Shown one piece after another: positions 1 through 13,090 of a stretch of DNA of 64,000 nucleotides. The notes beneath the pieces are model-generated. The model did not search any database, was not told the DNA's origin, and was given only the letters and a program-made list of their open reading frames with translations. Position 1 is the first letter of the stretch, and each line of letters starts with the position of its first letter. A program made the translations under genes and the position numbers. The stretch lies in contig CP136893.1 of NCBI GenBank assembly GCA_034359265.1, positions 21,770,001 to 21,834,000 on the forward strand. Reading direction: 5' to 3'. This DNA is from Canna indica (Eukaryota > Streptophyta > Magnoliopsida > Zingiberales > Cannaceae).

Positions 1-90
1 TCCAATCCCCCTTAAGGTTAGGGTACTTCGCACCCACCGGGTCAAGCCAGGGAGACAAGACATCATTAAGGTAACTAGGACCCTTTTGGC

Positions 91-545
91 TTGAAGGGCC
101 AGACATTTATCAGAAAGGCCTGTGATGCAGATTGGGAAAGTTGCATCATGTCTCGAAAATTAGTTTCAAGCTATTTTGTGAAGGTTGGCTCATCATTGAT
201 TAATTGGAAATGCAAGAAGCAAACAAACGTGAGCAGGTCTAGTGTAGAGAGCGAACTGTGTATCTTATCGAGTGCATCAATGGAATTAATGTGGTTTATC
301 AGTCTAGGGTAGCACCTGCAAGATGCTTGTGCCTCTTTATTGTGAAAATCAGAGCGCAATCAACATAACAACAAATCCAGTGTTTCACGAAAGAACAAAA
401 TACCTGGAGGTGGATTATTACTTAATTTGCCATAGAGAAATTTCAACAAGGAATGATAGAACCGGTGTATATCTAGAGTAAGAGTCAAACGTCATACATC
501 CTTACTAAAGGCACTAGCTCCACAGCAGCTAGGGGCGGCATAAAT
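91..545 (+). pseudogene. Ty1/copia RNase H fragment
   Basis: This is the 3' end of a Ty1/copia polyprotein. The frame from 91 reads through the pattern SGYFVKxGxSLIxWKxKKQxxVSRSSxExE, typical of copia RNase H, and on to the ASMELMW block. After a frameshift near 310 it continues in another frame with CENQSAI and [14 protein letters not shown], the usual C-terminal RNase H signatures. Stops and frame changes show it is dead. The upstream reverse transcriptase lies outside the window, and no LTR is recognisable directly downstream. Confidence 0.85.
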
Positions 546-690
546 GGGCACGACACGACAGCAAGGCATGAGCACGACACGATAATTGTGTGCTTGGGCC
601 GGAAAATTCAGCCCGATAAGCTTATCAGGCTGGGCCGGCCCGGCATGATAACATTGTAGGCCAAAGCAGGCCGACTCATTTGGCTGGCTA
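531..690. repeat. GC-rich dispersed repeat, possible hAT-type MITE end
   Basis: The stretch starts TAGGGGCGGCA, close to the TAGGGGTGGCAA termini of the hAT-type elements elsewhere in the window. It carries repeated GGGCACGACACGAC and GGCCGGCCCGGC words. I could not find a matching right end or target-site duplication, so it may be a truncated member of the same class. Confidence 0.3.
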
Positions 691-699
691 AATATTTTT

Positions 700-1480
700 A
701 AAAATAATTTATAGTATGATTTAGTGCTTGTTTAGTACTTCAAATTTGCGGCTGAAAATTATTTGACACATAGATAGGTTTTGTTCTTTTTCATCTAAAT
801 TTATGTACCTTATATCAAAAAAACATAAATTCAATTTGAATTCATGCTTACGTGTTTAGCATCTCCATTTAAGAATTGAAACTTGAATTTTATGTTGTAG
901 TTTTATTTTATTTTTAAAAAACATTTTACTTTATATATAATTTTTGAAGGTTATTCCTTTAAATTAATATCTAATATAATAATAATAATATGTTTATGAG
1001 TCCATGAATGTAATGCTTTTATGAGAATAATCAATTCTCTTTGTTTTGAGTTCTCTTTTGATTAGTACAAATTATGATGTAAGCAAGTAAATAAATGCAA
1101 TTAGTGGTGGTGTATTCCTCTTCTATTTTCCTCTTTGTGTAATTTTTTGCCTAGCTTGTTTTCAACAAAGTGGTACGAGGTTTAAGAGGATGTCTTCTAA
1201 AGCATCGACTTTCTTTTCAATATCCACAACTTGCCTAACTCAATTGTAAGAATTGGGCCATCTGAATGAGGTCTATCCTAATTGTTGAGAAAGGTTTAGT
1301 TGAACCTCCAAAGTGAGAAGTCTTTGAACCAAGGCCATATAGAAGCCACGGAGAAAAAAGGATGAAAGATCAGTGTACGCTCACTATTATTCATTAAGAA
1401 TTTAATTGGATGCTGACATATTCGAGAAGGTTCTCAATGAAACCAAGTTCAAGCAAGCATGGGATACTCTATACTCTTTG
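700..1480. other. AT-rich spacer, nothing recognised
   Basis: AT-rich sequence with no supported coding region and no clear inverted or tandem repeat. Confidence 0.5.
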
Positions 1481-1488
1481 AAATTCTT

Positions 1489-2005
1489 TCATAGGAGATG
1501 AGAAAGTGAAGAAGAAAGTTCAAGCATCACTTGGCATCCGACTGCAAGATCCAACGGCAGGTGCAAAGAGGCAATGGACTGAGTGGGGAGCGCATCATTC
1601 GGCGTCGACCAGGATGGTAGATCTAATGTCGCAATCGACAATACACCAAATGATGGAGGGAGTGGAGCGTCGGACAATATATAGAGTTACACTCTGTCAC
1701 CTGCATCAAATGATCTCGAATGGCCACGATGTCCAATTGTCCATGATGATATATGCAAGAGAGGAACACCCCGGCGTTGACCATTGTTTATATATACGTA
1801 GATAGAATAATCACCTCCACTAGCCCACCAACTCAGTATATGTAGATTTCAAAATAAAATTAATTAAATTACTTAATAGAGCTCGAAATTAATATTAAAA
1901 TATAACTTATTAGAGTTATCTCTGGCCTCCCATCGATAAAATCCCTCTGACGAGGGTCATGTTAATATCCATGCGTAGCCTCAAAGACCTTAAGATAATT
2001 ACTTA
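1489..2005 (-). pseudogene. CACTA-type ORF1 fragment (degenerate)
   Basis: On the minus strand the stretch around 1925-1990 translates with the pattern DGRPEI preceded by HDP and a stop. The same pattern, including the stop at the same place, recurs at 32770-32880 in sequence next to a CACTA-type terminus. This suggests a second copy of a plant En/Spm-type (Ptta-like) ORF fragment. The 62-codon open frame at 1489-1677 minus may be part of it. Assignment rests on similarity within the window only. Confidence 0.35.
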
Positions 2006-2227
2006 CTAGATGACGCTCGTGATAGGTAATTATCAAAAAAAGCTAAACTTATATTTATAATTTATTTATATTATATAATGTAAATACGTATTATCTCAAT
2101 ATGTCCTATTGCCCCCGTCGAGTATGAGTTTTCTCCCCGTTCATCTATACTCGAAAATCTCCTTTCATTACTTCCGCATGAAAATGAAAATAAATATGCC
2201 CCAAATCATTAGGGTCATGTTTTGTTT

Positions 2228-2651
2228 TAAGGGTGAGCGAATCCGGATACCTTGTATTTTTCATGATACCCGAACTCTATCATGTATAGGACAAGTTCCT
2301 AGTTTTGGAATTGGACCCCACCCTGTTGGAGCTTGAAATCGGACCCTACTCGTAACCACGTGTTCCGATTTCGAATACCCTATTGGAACTTGTTCATTTA
2401 CAAGTTTTGGGTACCCTGTTGGAACCTATACCCATTTATAGGTTCCAGGGTACAGGTTCCGGGTACCAGTTCTGGTTCTGATTCCAAGTACCCGATGTGT
2501 TGGACTCGAAATCAGAACCGATTTTAATCGGTTCCTTATTTTTGTCCTAAATTCTACCCGAATTTAATTTAATTCGAGTCTATTTGAAACCTACCTGATT
2601 GAGTAGGTTCCAACCGATTCTAGATCTACCCGGTAACCATACACACTCCTA
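2228..2651. mobile_element. hAT-type MITE with GGTTCC-word interior
   Basis: A 424-bp element starting TAAGGGTG and ending with the inverted CACTCCTA. It is flanked by 8-bp direct repeats TTTTGTTT (2220-2227) and CTTTGTTT (2652-2659), 7 of 8 matching, which is the hAT target-site size. The interior is dominated by the words GGTTCC, GGAACC and GGTACC. It has no coding capacity. Four better-preserved relatives occur in the window. Confidence 0.65.
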
Positions 2652-2664
2652 CTTTGTTTATAGC

Positions 2665-3700
2665 AAATTTGGCAAAACAACAAACCCAAACATAAAAATT
2701 GCTTTCCTTGCGAAGCGAGTCATAGGCTTTGCATTCGTCTGCCTTTTTAAGCTCTAAGACGTCTTAAATTCTCCTATTTAAAATATGATACGGAGTTTGA
2801 CATCATATTTAAGTGCAAGAGAAAGAGCCTCAATGTAACTGCTATTTAAAGGCAGCATTAGTATAAGCTATTGATGCTAATTTTTCTTTAGCAGATTAAG
2901 GGGCAAAATTGCAGCCAAAGAAGATATGGAGCTATTTTTGTATACTGAACATTAACAAGCCAAGTGCTTGTATATGCAAAAACAATTTCATTATAAAAAA
3001 AAAACAGCATCAAATTAGTTTAGTTTAACTATGAGTACAGCAAACTTGTATATGAGCTCATATCTGAACTCGTATGTAAAGGCTAGCTCAGCTTAATATC
3101 TGCTGGTGAAGTGGTGATCTTGGCTCTTGCTCGATAAAAATATAATGATGAATAAGATTGAACATCAATATTGAGCTCAAGTTGAACTCCATAAAAGCAT
3201 AGCTTGTTTACAGCCATATAAAGCCCGGAACAAAATCCATGTTTATTGTTTTATTTGCATTTAGCATCCTATGGTTACTCTCTTCATTCGAATATGTAAC
3301 AGGTTATGTAACAGGTTCTCCTTATAGGTTGACTACCGGATAGGGCAAAACCAAATAACTCCATCATCCGAATAAATTAAAAATAAAATCGGGCTCTCTT
3401 GTACTTAAAGCCATAGCTGGAAAAGCAACAGCAGAATCTGAAGGGCAAATACGGTGTACATCGTCCAGTATAATATGCCAAAACTGAATAAATCAAACAC
3501 CCACGATTATTGATGAACAATGTTAAGTATATCATCTCCCTTTGGCAACCTTGAAAACCAGAATACCTTGGAGTATAAAACTCTAGGATTGCAAACGCAA
3601 TATTACCCAGTCAACAACCTTGCATCCAATCTCCTTACACAAAATATGGCGACAATGGAATTAGGAAAAGTACAGATGAAAATATGAACATCAATACAAG
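2665..3700. other. Downstream flank of alpha-SNAP, nothing recognised
   Basis: Intergenic sequence past the alpha-SNAP stop codon. It probably includes the 3' UTR and polyadenylation region of that minus-strand gene. I see no coding region or clear repeat. Confidence 0.4.
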
Positions 3701-3706
3701 TAGGAC

Positions 3707-6700
3707 TTAGGTGAGATCATCTTCTTCCTCCTCCTTTGCCTTGATTGCATTCTTCACTCTCAGCAGAAGAGTAGTTTTCCATGGATCCTGTTGCCAGTTG
3801 AGATGAGAGTATTAGTGCATATTGCAAGGACAATCAAGTTAATCCAGACATACATCACAAAAAAAGATAATTATGTTGGGATACACGAGTGGCCTTGATC
3901 TATGATTATTCAATAACTATGAGGGACAGATTTAGGATTAAACTCAGAAACTCCAAGATGGAGCAAAGATTATTCAAATAACAAAGTTGTTGACCTATCA
4001 AACAATACTTGTTCAAGATCTTGGAAGTATAAATAAATAAATCAAAATTTAGTGTAAATTACATGTACAGCCACCTCTCTGTATTTCTGGTCAACCCTGC
4101 TTGCATATGACAGTGTGACAAATTTTGTTGATTAAAATAATATTTTTGTCTCTAACTTGACACATCGACATTGAAACTAATGACATGACATGAAACTGGT
4201 TCACCTATGTTGCTGGTCCTCCTGTAGATCATTTAGATGTTGACATGCTCAGAGTTGGTTGAACCAACGCTATGGCAGTCAAAAGCCAAACAAATAAGTG
4301 AACTGACTCTAGGTTTGCAACATAAGTGAACCGACTCAAGCCAAAAAAATATTTTAACACCAAGTATATAGATGCCGTAAGTAGTGTTAATAAGTACTTT
4401 GAAGCACAGAGGGCATCTATGGCACAAGGGGTACCCCCGTGCAATGTTAGTAAGATTATGCCTCTTGGACTGCATGTTTAGGAATTACTAGAGGCAATAT
4501 TTAGTCCTTGTTTATGAAAAATCATTTTGGACAACATAAGTACCGTGTAAATGCAAGAGGTCAGTGCATTCAATAAAAGGGAGAAAAGTTGAAAACAGTT
4601 TTTTGAGCAACATACAGTTCAAAGCGCCCCACAACAATAGCTACTCCTGGTTCTCGAGATGGCCATATATTTGTCATATAAAATTGTATACGCTTTGGGA
4701 TACAACCTAGGTGTCCCCACCTAAATCAATCACTACAGTGCTTACCGTCCTTATCTACATCTCTGTACACATAAGTTTAAGAGTATGTATAATAAATAAG
4801 TACCACAATAATTTATGTTAAAATGATATTTCAAAAATACTTAAAAATCACATTTTAATTGATGAATTGCAATTTGCTCAATACATTAAAAAAGTGAAAT
4901 TTTATACATGTATTTAATACCCATTATAGTTAGTATTTAAATATTAGAAATCTATGTAGATTTAGATATCATGCATTGAAACTTATTTAAACTTTCAGAT
5001 AAAAATTAATAATTAATATAATTAAATTACTAAAATCCTTTCTCATCAATTACCATCATCTCAACAATATAAATTACATCACAAGTTTTGTAATTTGATC
5101 TTGGAGACAACTGAACACGGCGGACTCTAATTCTAACATACTCTCTTGAAGCAAATATATTATTTATTAAGTTCATATCATGATTTTCTAAATATCAATC
5201 TATTAAATATTGCAGAACAAGATAACACCTGCAACATGAATCTTATATCTATAAAAAAAATGAGATTATCATCATAAAGGGAAAAAATAATGTTGATAAT
5301 TTCATTAAAATAAATTGTAAGTAATAAATTAATAATCAATTGCATCTATATAATATATTAATGGGTATCATTTAATCCTTATAGATCATTTCAAATATAG
5401 TGGGAGGATATCATTAAAAAGAAATAAAAATAATTTATGATGGAAATTCATTTAAAAATTATAAGCAATAAATTAATAAACTATTGAGTACAATTTGAGT
5501 TATATATTAAAATAAAAATTTAAAATTATTTAAATAATAACTATAATGAAGATCATGTTTCGTGCAATTAAAGTAGAATAAAACTGTGTTTGCAAACAGT
5601 TTGTTCAATATTTGACAAATGTATCAATAATCTAAATTTTACAAATAAAATTTAAAGCTTCTATAATTAGCATTTGCATATTAGAGATCTACAAAGAATT
5701 AAATATCATGCAGTTCAACTGATTGAATTGTTTGTAAACACAGTTCTAAAAAATGATTTTCATAATAGTTATTATTTAAATAATTTTGAAATTTCATTTT
5801 AATATATAATTCAAATGATTCTATATAATATATTAATTTATTCTTTATAATTTAGTAGATGAAAGTATCATTATTAATTCTTTTTTATAGTATCCTCCCA
5901 CTATATTGGAAATAATCTAAATGATAAAAAGGTCCTTATTAATTATATACACTATTGATTATTAATTTATTTCTTATAATATATTTAATGGAATTACCAT
6001 CATCAATTCTTTTTTCCTTTATGGTAGCCTCCCTTCAATAAATATAATATTTTTTTCACAAGTATTATCATGTTTAGCAATATTAAACAAATTAACGTTA
6101 AGAAAATCAAGATGCAGTTCTAAGTTCTAAGTTCTAAATTAAAACTTAGAGATATTTAGAGTTTTAGAATCAAAATTGTGGTTGTTCCATTGTGGCTAAG
6201 ATCAAATTACAAAAAATGTGATGTAATTGACAATCTTGAGATGGCATTAGTTGATGAGAACGTATTGTTAATATGCCTTATGGGATAACTAACCCATCAA
6301 CTACATATTGAACCGCTAGTCTAAGCATTTTAGGATTAAGTTTAAGTTAATCTTCTGTACTTGAGTCTTGACATTACCATCATGGCTCAAATCGAATCAA
6401 TGTATAGCACAAAACCACACCTCAATCAACAACATGTGAGGCCTGGTCTAGTAACGGCTCCAACCCAACTCGAGCACCCCTTTCTCACATAGACTCGCTC
6501 ACCAAGACAAGGACCATGTTGTGATTTGGTACCAACTATCACCCATGAACTTCATAGACTTTAGCTCAAGTTGGGATAGTATACGCATCAAGCCTTATTA
6601 ATCAAGGCAACTTCCCAAGTTCCCACGAACTATTCATGCTCTTCATGTGGAATCTAAGTAGCGTTCTACAATCTCCTCTACTTAAGTCTTGGATCTTGTT

Positions 6701-9700
6701 GTCATCGTCAAGATCCAACTCAAGTATAACACATGTATTAAATTCACACTCAAGTTGATGGATATGAGGCCTAGCCTAGCAAGAACTCCACCTTATCTCC
6801 AAGCAACATTTTCTCACGTAGGCTCCCTCATCATATCTGCTAGTACGGTATGCTCTAATACCAATTATTACAACTTGTCTGATGGGATAAAGCCCATCAA
6901 ACTTCATAGGCCTAGGCCTGAACAATTGGCCTAATTAGAATGCTTATGTTGAAATTGCTCATAGTACACCTACCTATCAATCATTATCGACCAATACAAC
7001 TTTCAACAAATTCCCAAGATGGGATTAAATTGAGGTGCTACAAATCTCCCTATCTAAGTCTTGGCATCCCAGTCAAGACCCAATTCAAATATAACACATA
7101 ATACAAGAAGGCACTCTAATTAGAAAGTTTTATCTAAAAATGTGATCTAGATAGTATTCTAATTGATATATTTTTAATTATTAATCCTGATATGCATAAA
7201 ATTTGATCCTAATGAAATTTAAATTATTTAACATTTTAAATTATTATAAGAAATTAAATAATTTTTAAAATTGTAAGTAAGTATTTAAAATATTAAAATT
7301 AAAATTATTATTACTATTTAAATAAATAACTAAAATTATAACTAGAAATAAATTATATAATTGAATGAATCTAAATAAATATAAATGTAATTTGATTTAT
7401 GTAAATTAATAGAATTACAATTAAAATGTTTTGAATCATATATTAAAATTTTTAGATACATAATATTTTATAAATTGAAATATTTATACTATCAATTATA
7501 ATTCTGGATAAATTTAAATTTAAATCTAATTTTGTATTTAATATAAGTTATTGAAACACAAAATTTTCATGTATCCATGGCATGCAATTATATAAAAATT
7601 TGCATGCATTCACAGTGAAATTGACACAAAAATTAGTTTTTAAAATGAGACCCATGTAAAATTTGCATAGAAAAAACTTGAATATAATATATAGATTGGC
7701 TGTATGTATAGATGAATTAGAAGAGTTAGTTATAATGTTTTGATTTGATATTAAAATACGAAACAGTGTAAGACAAATCTAAACAAATTATCCTAAATAT
7801 TGATAGCTACATCATGTGATTGACATGATGTAAACATATCGTATTCAAATCCCATAATAATTCATCAATTTTGATTAATAAATAAATAAATTTTATTTAA
7901 CTACATAGCGTGTAACTTTATTCCTTTCTCTACTATAAAGTTCTTGCTACTGCCTAGATTGATGAGAACTTATGACTCAAATTTCACATAATTAACACTA
8001 AAAGAAAAATAAAAAGAGCCTTACCAATCGGGTCATGCTATCATATTCTTGAAGAGCATTAGTGAACTTTGCAATATCTCCCTCATCCATTGCCTCTGCT
8101 AATTCCTGCCATCAAAGTTCTAAACATCTAAGTTGTATTCTTATGAGACATGTAATCTGGATTAGTCCAAACACTTCAAGTAGAGGAGAAAAACATATTG
8201 AAGAAAAACTTTTCACATCGAAAAAATGTACAATGAGATTCAAATAGATGAATCATGGTAAATATGTAGCCTGAAGAAAGAGAATAAAAAGGAGTGTATC
8301 ATCTCTGAGCATTTTCAATAGCCATTTCTGTTATTTTTACATTGTCTTTGGATTCAACTTACTGGACCAAAATGTCAAAACCACTCAATTGGGTATCCTG
8401 TGCAGATTTACTTGCAAGACCTAATTTGTTGAATTGTTTAAAATCGCTCAACAAGTTCTTAGATGAAAACTCAAAATATAACATGTGATCCACAGGAAAT
8501 TTCCACAGAATAGGAAAGTAATTAGCAAATAGAAAGTCAACCCAGTATATAACCAGAAAAACAAAATAGGTTGAAGTCTTACAGATAAAAGCTTGAATTC
8601 TCGTGTGCCTGAAAAGGTTGGGTCAAGTTCCTAGAAAAGCACAAACGAAAAAGTCAGTAATGCTGTTAAGTCTGGGAAAAATGACATCAATTATCAAAAC
8701 AAGAATAAGACAAACCTGATATCGCTCTAAAGCATTTGAGATTGCAACAACATCAGCCTTACATAATTGGCAGATTCCAGCATTGAGGAGAATCCCCTTA
8801 ACACCATACTTAAGAAGAGCATTATTAATTGAATGCCGTGCTATTACTTCATAGATTTCAATTGCCTTGGGGTACCTGCAAAATTTTGTAGCACCACAAA
8901 CTATAATCCAAAACTGAATTATATAATCCAAAGATAACAAAAGTTGGACATAGCTGAATCCATATCAGTATAAATAATTATTTGAAGTTAATTTTGGAAT
9001 TGTGAATGTTATATACTACAATGAGTATAGAAAGCATACAATTAGATGTTTGCACAACAGAAGGATGCAAATTCAAGAGATTCAAAAGTTCCACAACTGA
9101 AAGTCAAAGCATATTACATAAAGAAACCATATTTGTCACTAATTTTGCGAAATGCTCATTCATGGTTAAACACTAGCAACATAAAATTTCTTAAATATTC
9201 AGTCATCTTCGCAGGTTAATTAAGATGATAAAACCAAAAATGTATTCCAGGCTCCAGCTGCATATATATTAATTGACGTGAAAAAACTGTAAATGCACAG
9301 ACAATTTGTTGATCTTACTGTTCCAGCTGTGCAGCAAATTGTGCAACTTTTTGTTTACATTGATTAGCAGAAGTTGTCACTTCCTCACTTTGAAAAAGAT
9401 CAGCAGCCCGCTCAAAGTAATCCATGGCCTTCTCTAGATTTTGTTCTTGCTCATATATTTCACCAAGTTCCTGTAAGATGTAGATATGGGATGCTCAGCA
9501 AAAGAAAATAGCAAATATTTTCTTTAAGTTCATATTATAACTTACAATATGAAAGAAATACAATCATCACCATGGACCTTAGCATTAACTGTTAGAGGGA
9601 CATAATGGGAAAGGCTCACATAATGTTAACTGTTAGATTGGTAAAGAAAGCCACGCTAGTCTGCTGACTTTTATACCAGACCATTACCAGCAAACAGCCA

Positions 9701-12025
9701 AGTCAAAGAACTCAAGATCTCATATTTCCACATGTTTGATCTGAAAAATTACAACTAACCACTAAAAGTCAACAGAGGGTAAGGCAGAAAAAACTACAAA
9801 ACTCATCACCTTGCAGTATCTTGCAGCCATGTTTAATCTTCCAATCTCCAAGAAAAGATTCACAGCTTGGTTTAATGATTGTGCAGCATCTGTGGAAAAT
9901 GGAACATGTCGTCAAGATTAACAAAGGGAAACAAATGGTGTAACATTGCTTACCTATATCCCACATCTAAAACAGAAAGAAGGTGTTCTCTAGTAATCTT
10001 AGCAAGAATTATTAGTACACTGATCTCCCTAATCTTTTAAAATGGATAGTTTAAAATATGGTTGATAATAAATTATTGGATCTAATCTTGCATTACAATA
10101 TCCAATATATGGCTATGATGTTTTTAAAAATAGATCTACAAAAGGTCAAATGTGCAGATAGAGATTTAGAGCTTAAGATGTGAAATAACGACAATGCAGT
10201 GATGCACATGGTTGAATTGAGATTTGAAACTTAAGATGTGAATAAAAGAGAACGCAATCACACACATGGTTGCAAATATGCTCAGGTTAAGTAACATAAT
10301 TCATAACGCAGTTAAAGAAATAAAAACATTAACTGGACCATGGAAATGTTAGATATACTTTCTTCTCAAGGAAAACTACCTTGAACTGATATTTTCTTGT
10401 AGCAATTTGCTGCATCTACATAAGCTGATGCAGCTTCATGCTTGCTATCTGACTGCATCATGAAACCAGTATGAGAAACATGATTAAAATGTGAAGTTTT
10501 AACATATAAAATTACACAAAATCAAGAAGAACATTGACCTTCAAGTGGCAGTTAGCAAGTTTTATGTACACAGATCCAGCCTTGTCCCCTGCAATACCAG
10601 TATAGAATGTAAGGCATTGCAACGGTATTTTCCCAGACTCACTGACATGAAACCTCATAAATGGATATGTTTGAAAATTTATGAAGGGTTAATCACTTTT
10701 TTCAGTTACTTCATAACTTCACTATAATTTGAATTTTCTTATAGTGAAATTGAGGATAAATAATGAAACTTAGATGAAGCTTAGGAGTAGTTGATTAAAA
10801 AGAGAAACATTGGAAAAGCTTTTTCAATAAAAAATGGGGAAAATAGAACTGAAAAAGTAAACATAACAAAAGATCCAGAATTGTCAATTCTAGTCAGGAT
10901 CAGTTGACATAGAGGAATTCAACTTTATTGAACCATTTTCAACTGATTCTGGTCTATACCAGCTAAGTTTGATTGACACCAGAACGGTCTAATGAAGACA
11001 CTAAACTGTATTCAAGATGATGTAATCTAAGAGGGTTCATTAAACCCGACGTGAATTAGATTAATCTAGATTTTACTTTATTTATTTCATATAATTGCAT
11101 TACTTAGATAACCAGGTGGTCCATTAGTCATTATTTGCAGAAAGTTTTGATCTCAAGTCAAACTTTAATTTCATATAATTAGGTTAAAACTTGGTCAGTA
11201 ATTTTATGTTCCTTTTATTATGGAGTCCAAACCAAATAAAGACTAGCTTGACCAAATATGATAAATGGTTTGAAATACTCGTGCTGATTTTGTACTATTG
11301 ATTGCTTGAGGAAGAAAAATTGTGAGGTTGCCTTCTCTAGCCGAACAGGCCATCCAATCCCTCGCCTAGCTTTTTCTCTCTTTCCATATATATCATTCGA
11401 CTCTCTATGTATATACTGCATCCAATTAACTGAACAGGCTTATCTTCCTTTTATTAACTTCATCTCTCCCTATTTAGTCTGCAGAATATACAGAGCTAAG
11501 AATCCATTTTTGGATTTTGAAGTTTATGCGATGAGGCCCAGAGAAGATCTTATCAGATTTACAGTACATCTACAGCAATTTCCGACCATTCGTCTTCCCA
11601 TCTAAACTTATAAGCAGCAAGCAACCAACAAATACTCATGCGACCATTCCTTTGAAGTAACACTTTCCTCACATATGAACCTCAATCAACATGGATCACC
11701 CAATCCTCAAAACAAATCCAAAATGGCATCCATTTACTGATGAGAGCGGAAAAGGCCGATCCCGAGATGCGTCAGAGTCCTCGAAGATCATCAAGGAAAA
11801 ACCGATCGACAACAAAAATTGAGCAACAAAGGGCAAATATCAATAGAACGATTAGCAAAACGGAAGAAAACGAAGCGTACAGTTCTTGCCGAGCTTGAAG
11901 CAATTGGCGGCCTTATCGAATAAATCGGCCGCGTCGTCGTACTTGGATCCGAAGATCCCCCATCCGGCGAGCTTCTTCTCCGCCTTCTTCTCAAAGTCCT
12001 CGCCCCTCGCCGTCTGATCCGCCAT
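3707..12025 (-). CDS. Alpha-soluble NSF attachment protein (alpha-SNAP)
   Basis: Alpha-SNAP binds SNARE complexes and recruits the ATPase NSF to take them apart after membrane fusion; it is a cytosolic, peripheral membrane protein. Nine coding exons with GT-AG introns join in frame: 12025-11881, 10588-10539, 10452-10380, 9889-9810, 9470-9319, 8875-8716, 8630-8583, 8105-8025, 3787-3707. The total is 870 nt, 289 residues plus stop, the usual plant length. Family blocks are [18 protein letters not shown] (N-terminus), [47 protein letters not shown] and DPWKTT. The C-terminus ends EEEEDDLT; in this family the last residues are needed to stimulate NSF. The helices are the TPR-like alpha-SNAP repeat fold. 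The start is the only ATG giving the family N-terminus. Intron 8 is 4,237 bp and full of repeats; intron 1 is 1,292 bp. No breaks were seen in the exons, so the gene looks functional. Confidence 0.95.
5041..6262. repeat. Long foldback repeat in alpha-SNAP intron 8
   Basis: The sequence at about 5041-5105 (TCTCATCAAT, ATTACATCACA, TTTGTAATTTGATCTT) recurs inverted at about 6190-6260. Inner parts near 5385-5570 and 5755-5930 are also inverted copies (for example ATAGTGGGAGGATA against TATCCTCCCACTATA). A segment near 4925-4980 is also directly repeated near 5650-5715. The arms are AT-rich and hold no coding sequence. This looks like a non-autonomous foldback or long-TIR transposon, but I could not fix termini or a target-site duplication. 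Confidence 0.6.
6270..7110 (-). repeat. Degenerate LTR-like tandem repeats with a PBS-like site
   Basis: Two to three diverged copies of a roughly 350-bp unit share TAAGTCTTGG or GAGTCTTGAC, a CAACTCAAGTATAACACAT-like stretch and GATGGGATAA. On the minus strand at about 6850-6865 the unit contains TTGGTATTAGAGC, close to the TGGTATCAGAGC primer-binding site complementary to initiator methionine tRNA. It follows sequence that could be an LTR end. I read this as decayed LTR-retrotransposon ends in minus orientation within intron 8. No internal coding domain survives. Confidence 0.4.
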
Positions 12026-12209
12026 CCTTCGTCTGCCTTTTTGCGCTCTCCGAAACCCTTTCTTCTCTTCTTTTTCTACCTGTGGAGACAAATATAAAAG
12101 GGCCGCAGTACAAACTACAAAGTGACAAAGATACACACACCAGGTTACGGCGTTACGCGTTCCCGTTACGCGCACGTCATCACTCTGTAGCAGTAGCAAA
12201 AAGAGAGAG

Positions 12210-13090
12210 AGAGAACTGAGAGCAGTAAGTAAATAAATAACACATGTTAGATAAATCCATAAATAAATATAATAATTTGGTTGGTCTCGATATTTATACC
12301 GTGTAAATTAAGAATTTTAAGACAATTAGAAAAACACAATAATTCAAGTGGATGATCAATTATGATAATTAAATATAATAAATGATTTAAAAGTTAAAAG
12401 AACAAAAATTCTTATCGTGGACGCCTCCCTACAAGTTTGATGTTGGTTTTAAAAAAATATGCTAAGGACCTAAGGCTCCTTTGATTACACGGAATGAGAA
12501 AGGATGAAATGAGAGTGAAGAAATGAGAAATGAGAATATATAAATCCTAAGCAAAATAATAAATCATCTCTGCATTTTATCCAGCTAATAGAAAAAAAGT
12601 AATAGAAAGTTATTAATAATAAATTAAAATTGGGATCATATACTATAGTATAGTACAAGTTAAATACGCAAAAATATAAATTATTTTTGCATTATTAAAG
12701 CAAAGAAATTATATCTCGCATTTTAAATTTTCTATGGTAAGGCTGTCAATATCTCGAATAAAATCCACCCTCCATCTTGAAATTTGAAGACTCTAGTAAA
12801 TGATATCTGGTGAGAAAGGTAAAGAGTTCACAAACAGAGTTCACCTTTGTGGTAAAAGTGCCCTCAACGTAGTGTTGAAGTAATGGATATATTTGGTCCA
12901 TTACACTTCTAGCGAGTTTTCATTTTTGTTGTTTGCTTACTTGGTGATGTCATTGATTACTATCAATTATGTGTGTTTGATATATATTAGTATTTGGAAT
13001 CATCATTACAGCATAACAAAATTTAATTTTAATTCTTCTATTTTTATTCATTCAAACTTTGACATTGACTATAACAGTTATGTGCTTTGA
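12210..13090. other. Intergenic, upstream of alpha-SNAP; small duplication
   Basis: AT-rich sequence that includes the upstream region of the minus-strand alpha-SNAP gene. The phrase TTTGATATATAT..ATATTTGGAAT occurs twice, near 12977 and 13087. GGCTCCTTTGATTACACGG near 12474 resembles a MITE terminus, but no partner end was found. Confidence 0.4.
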
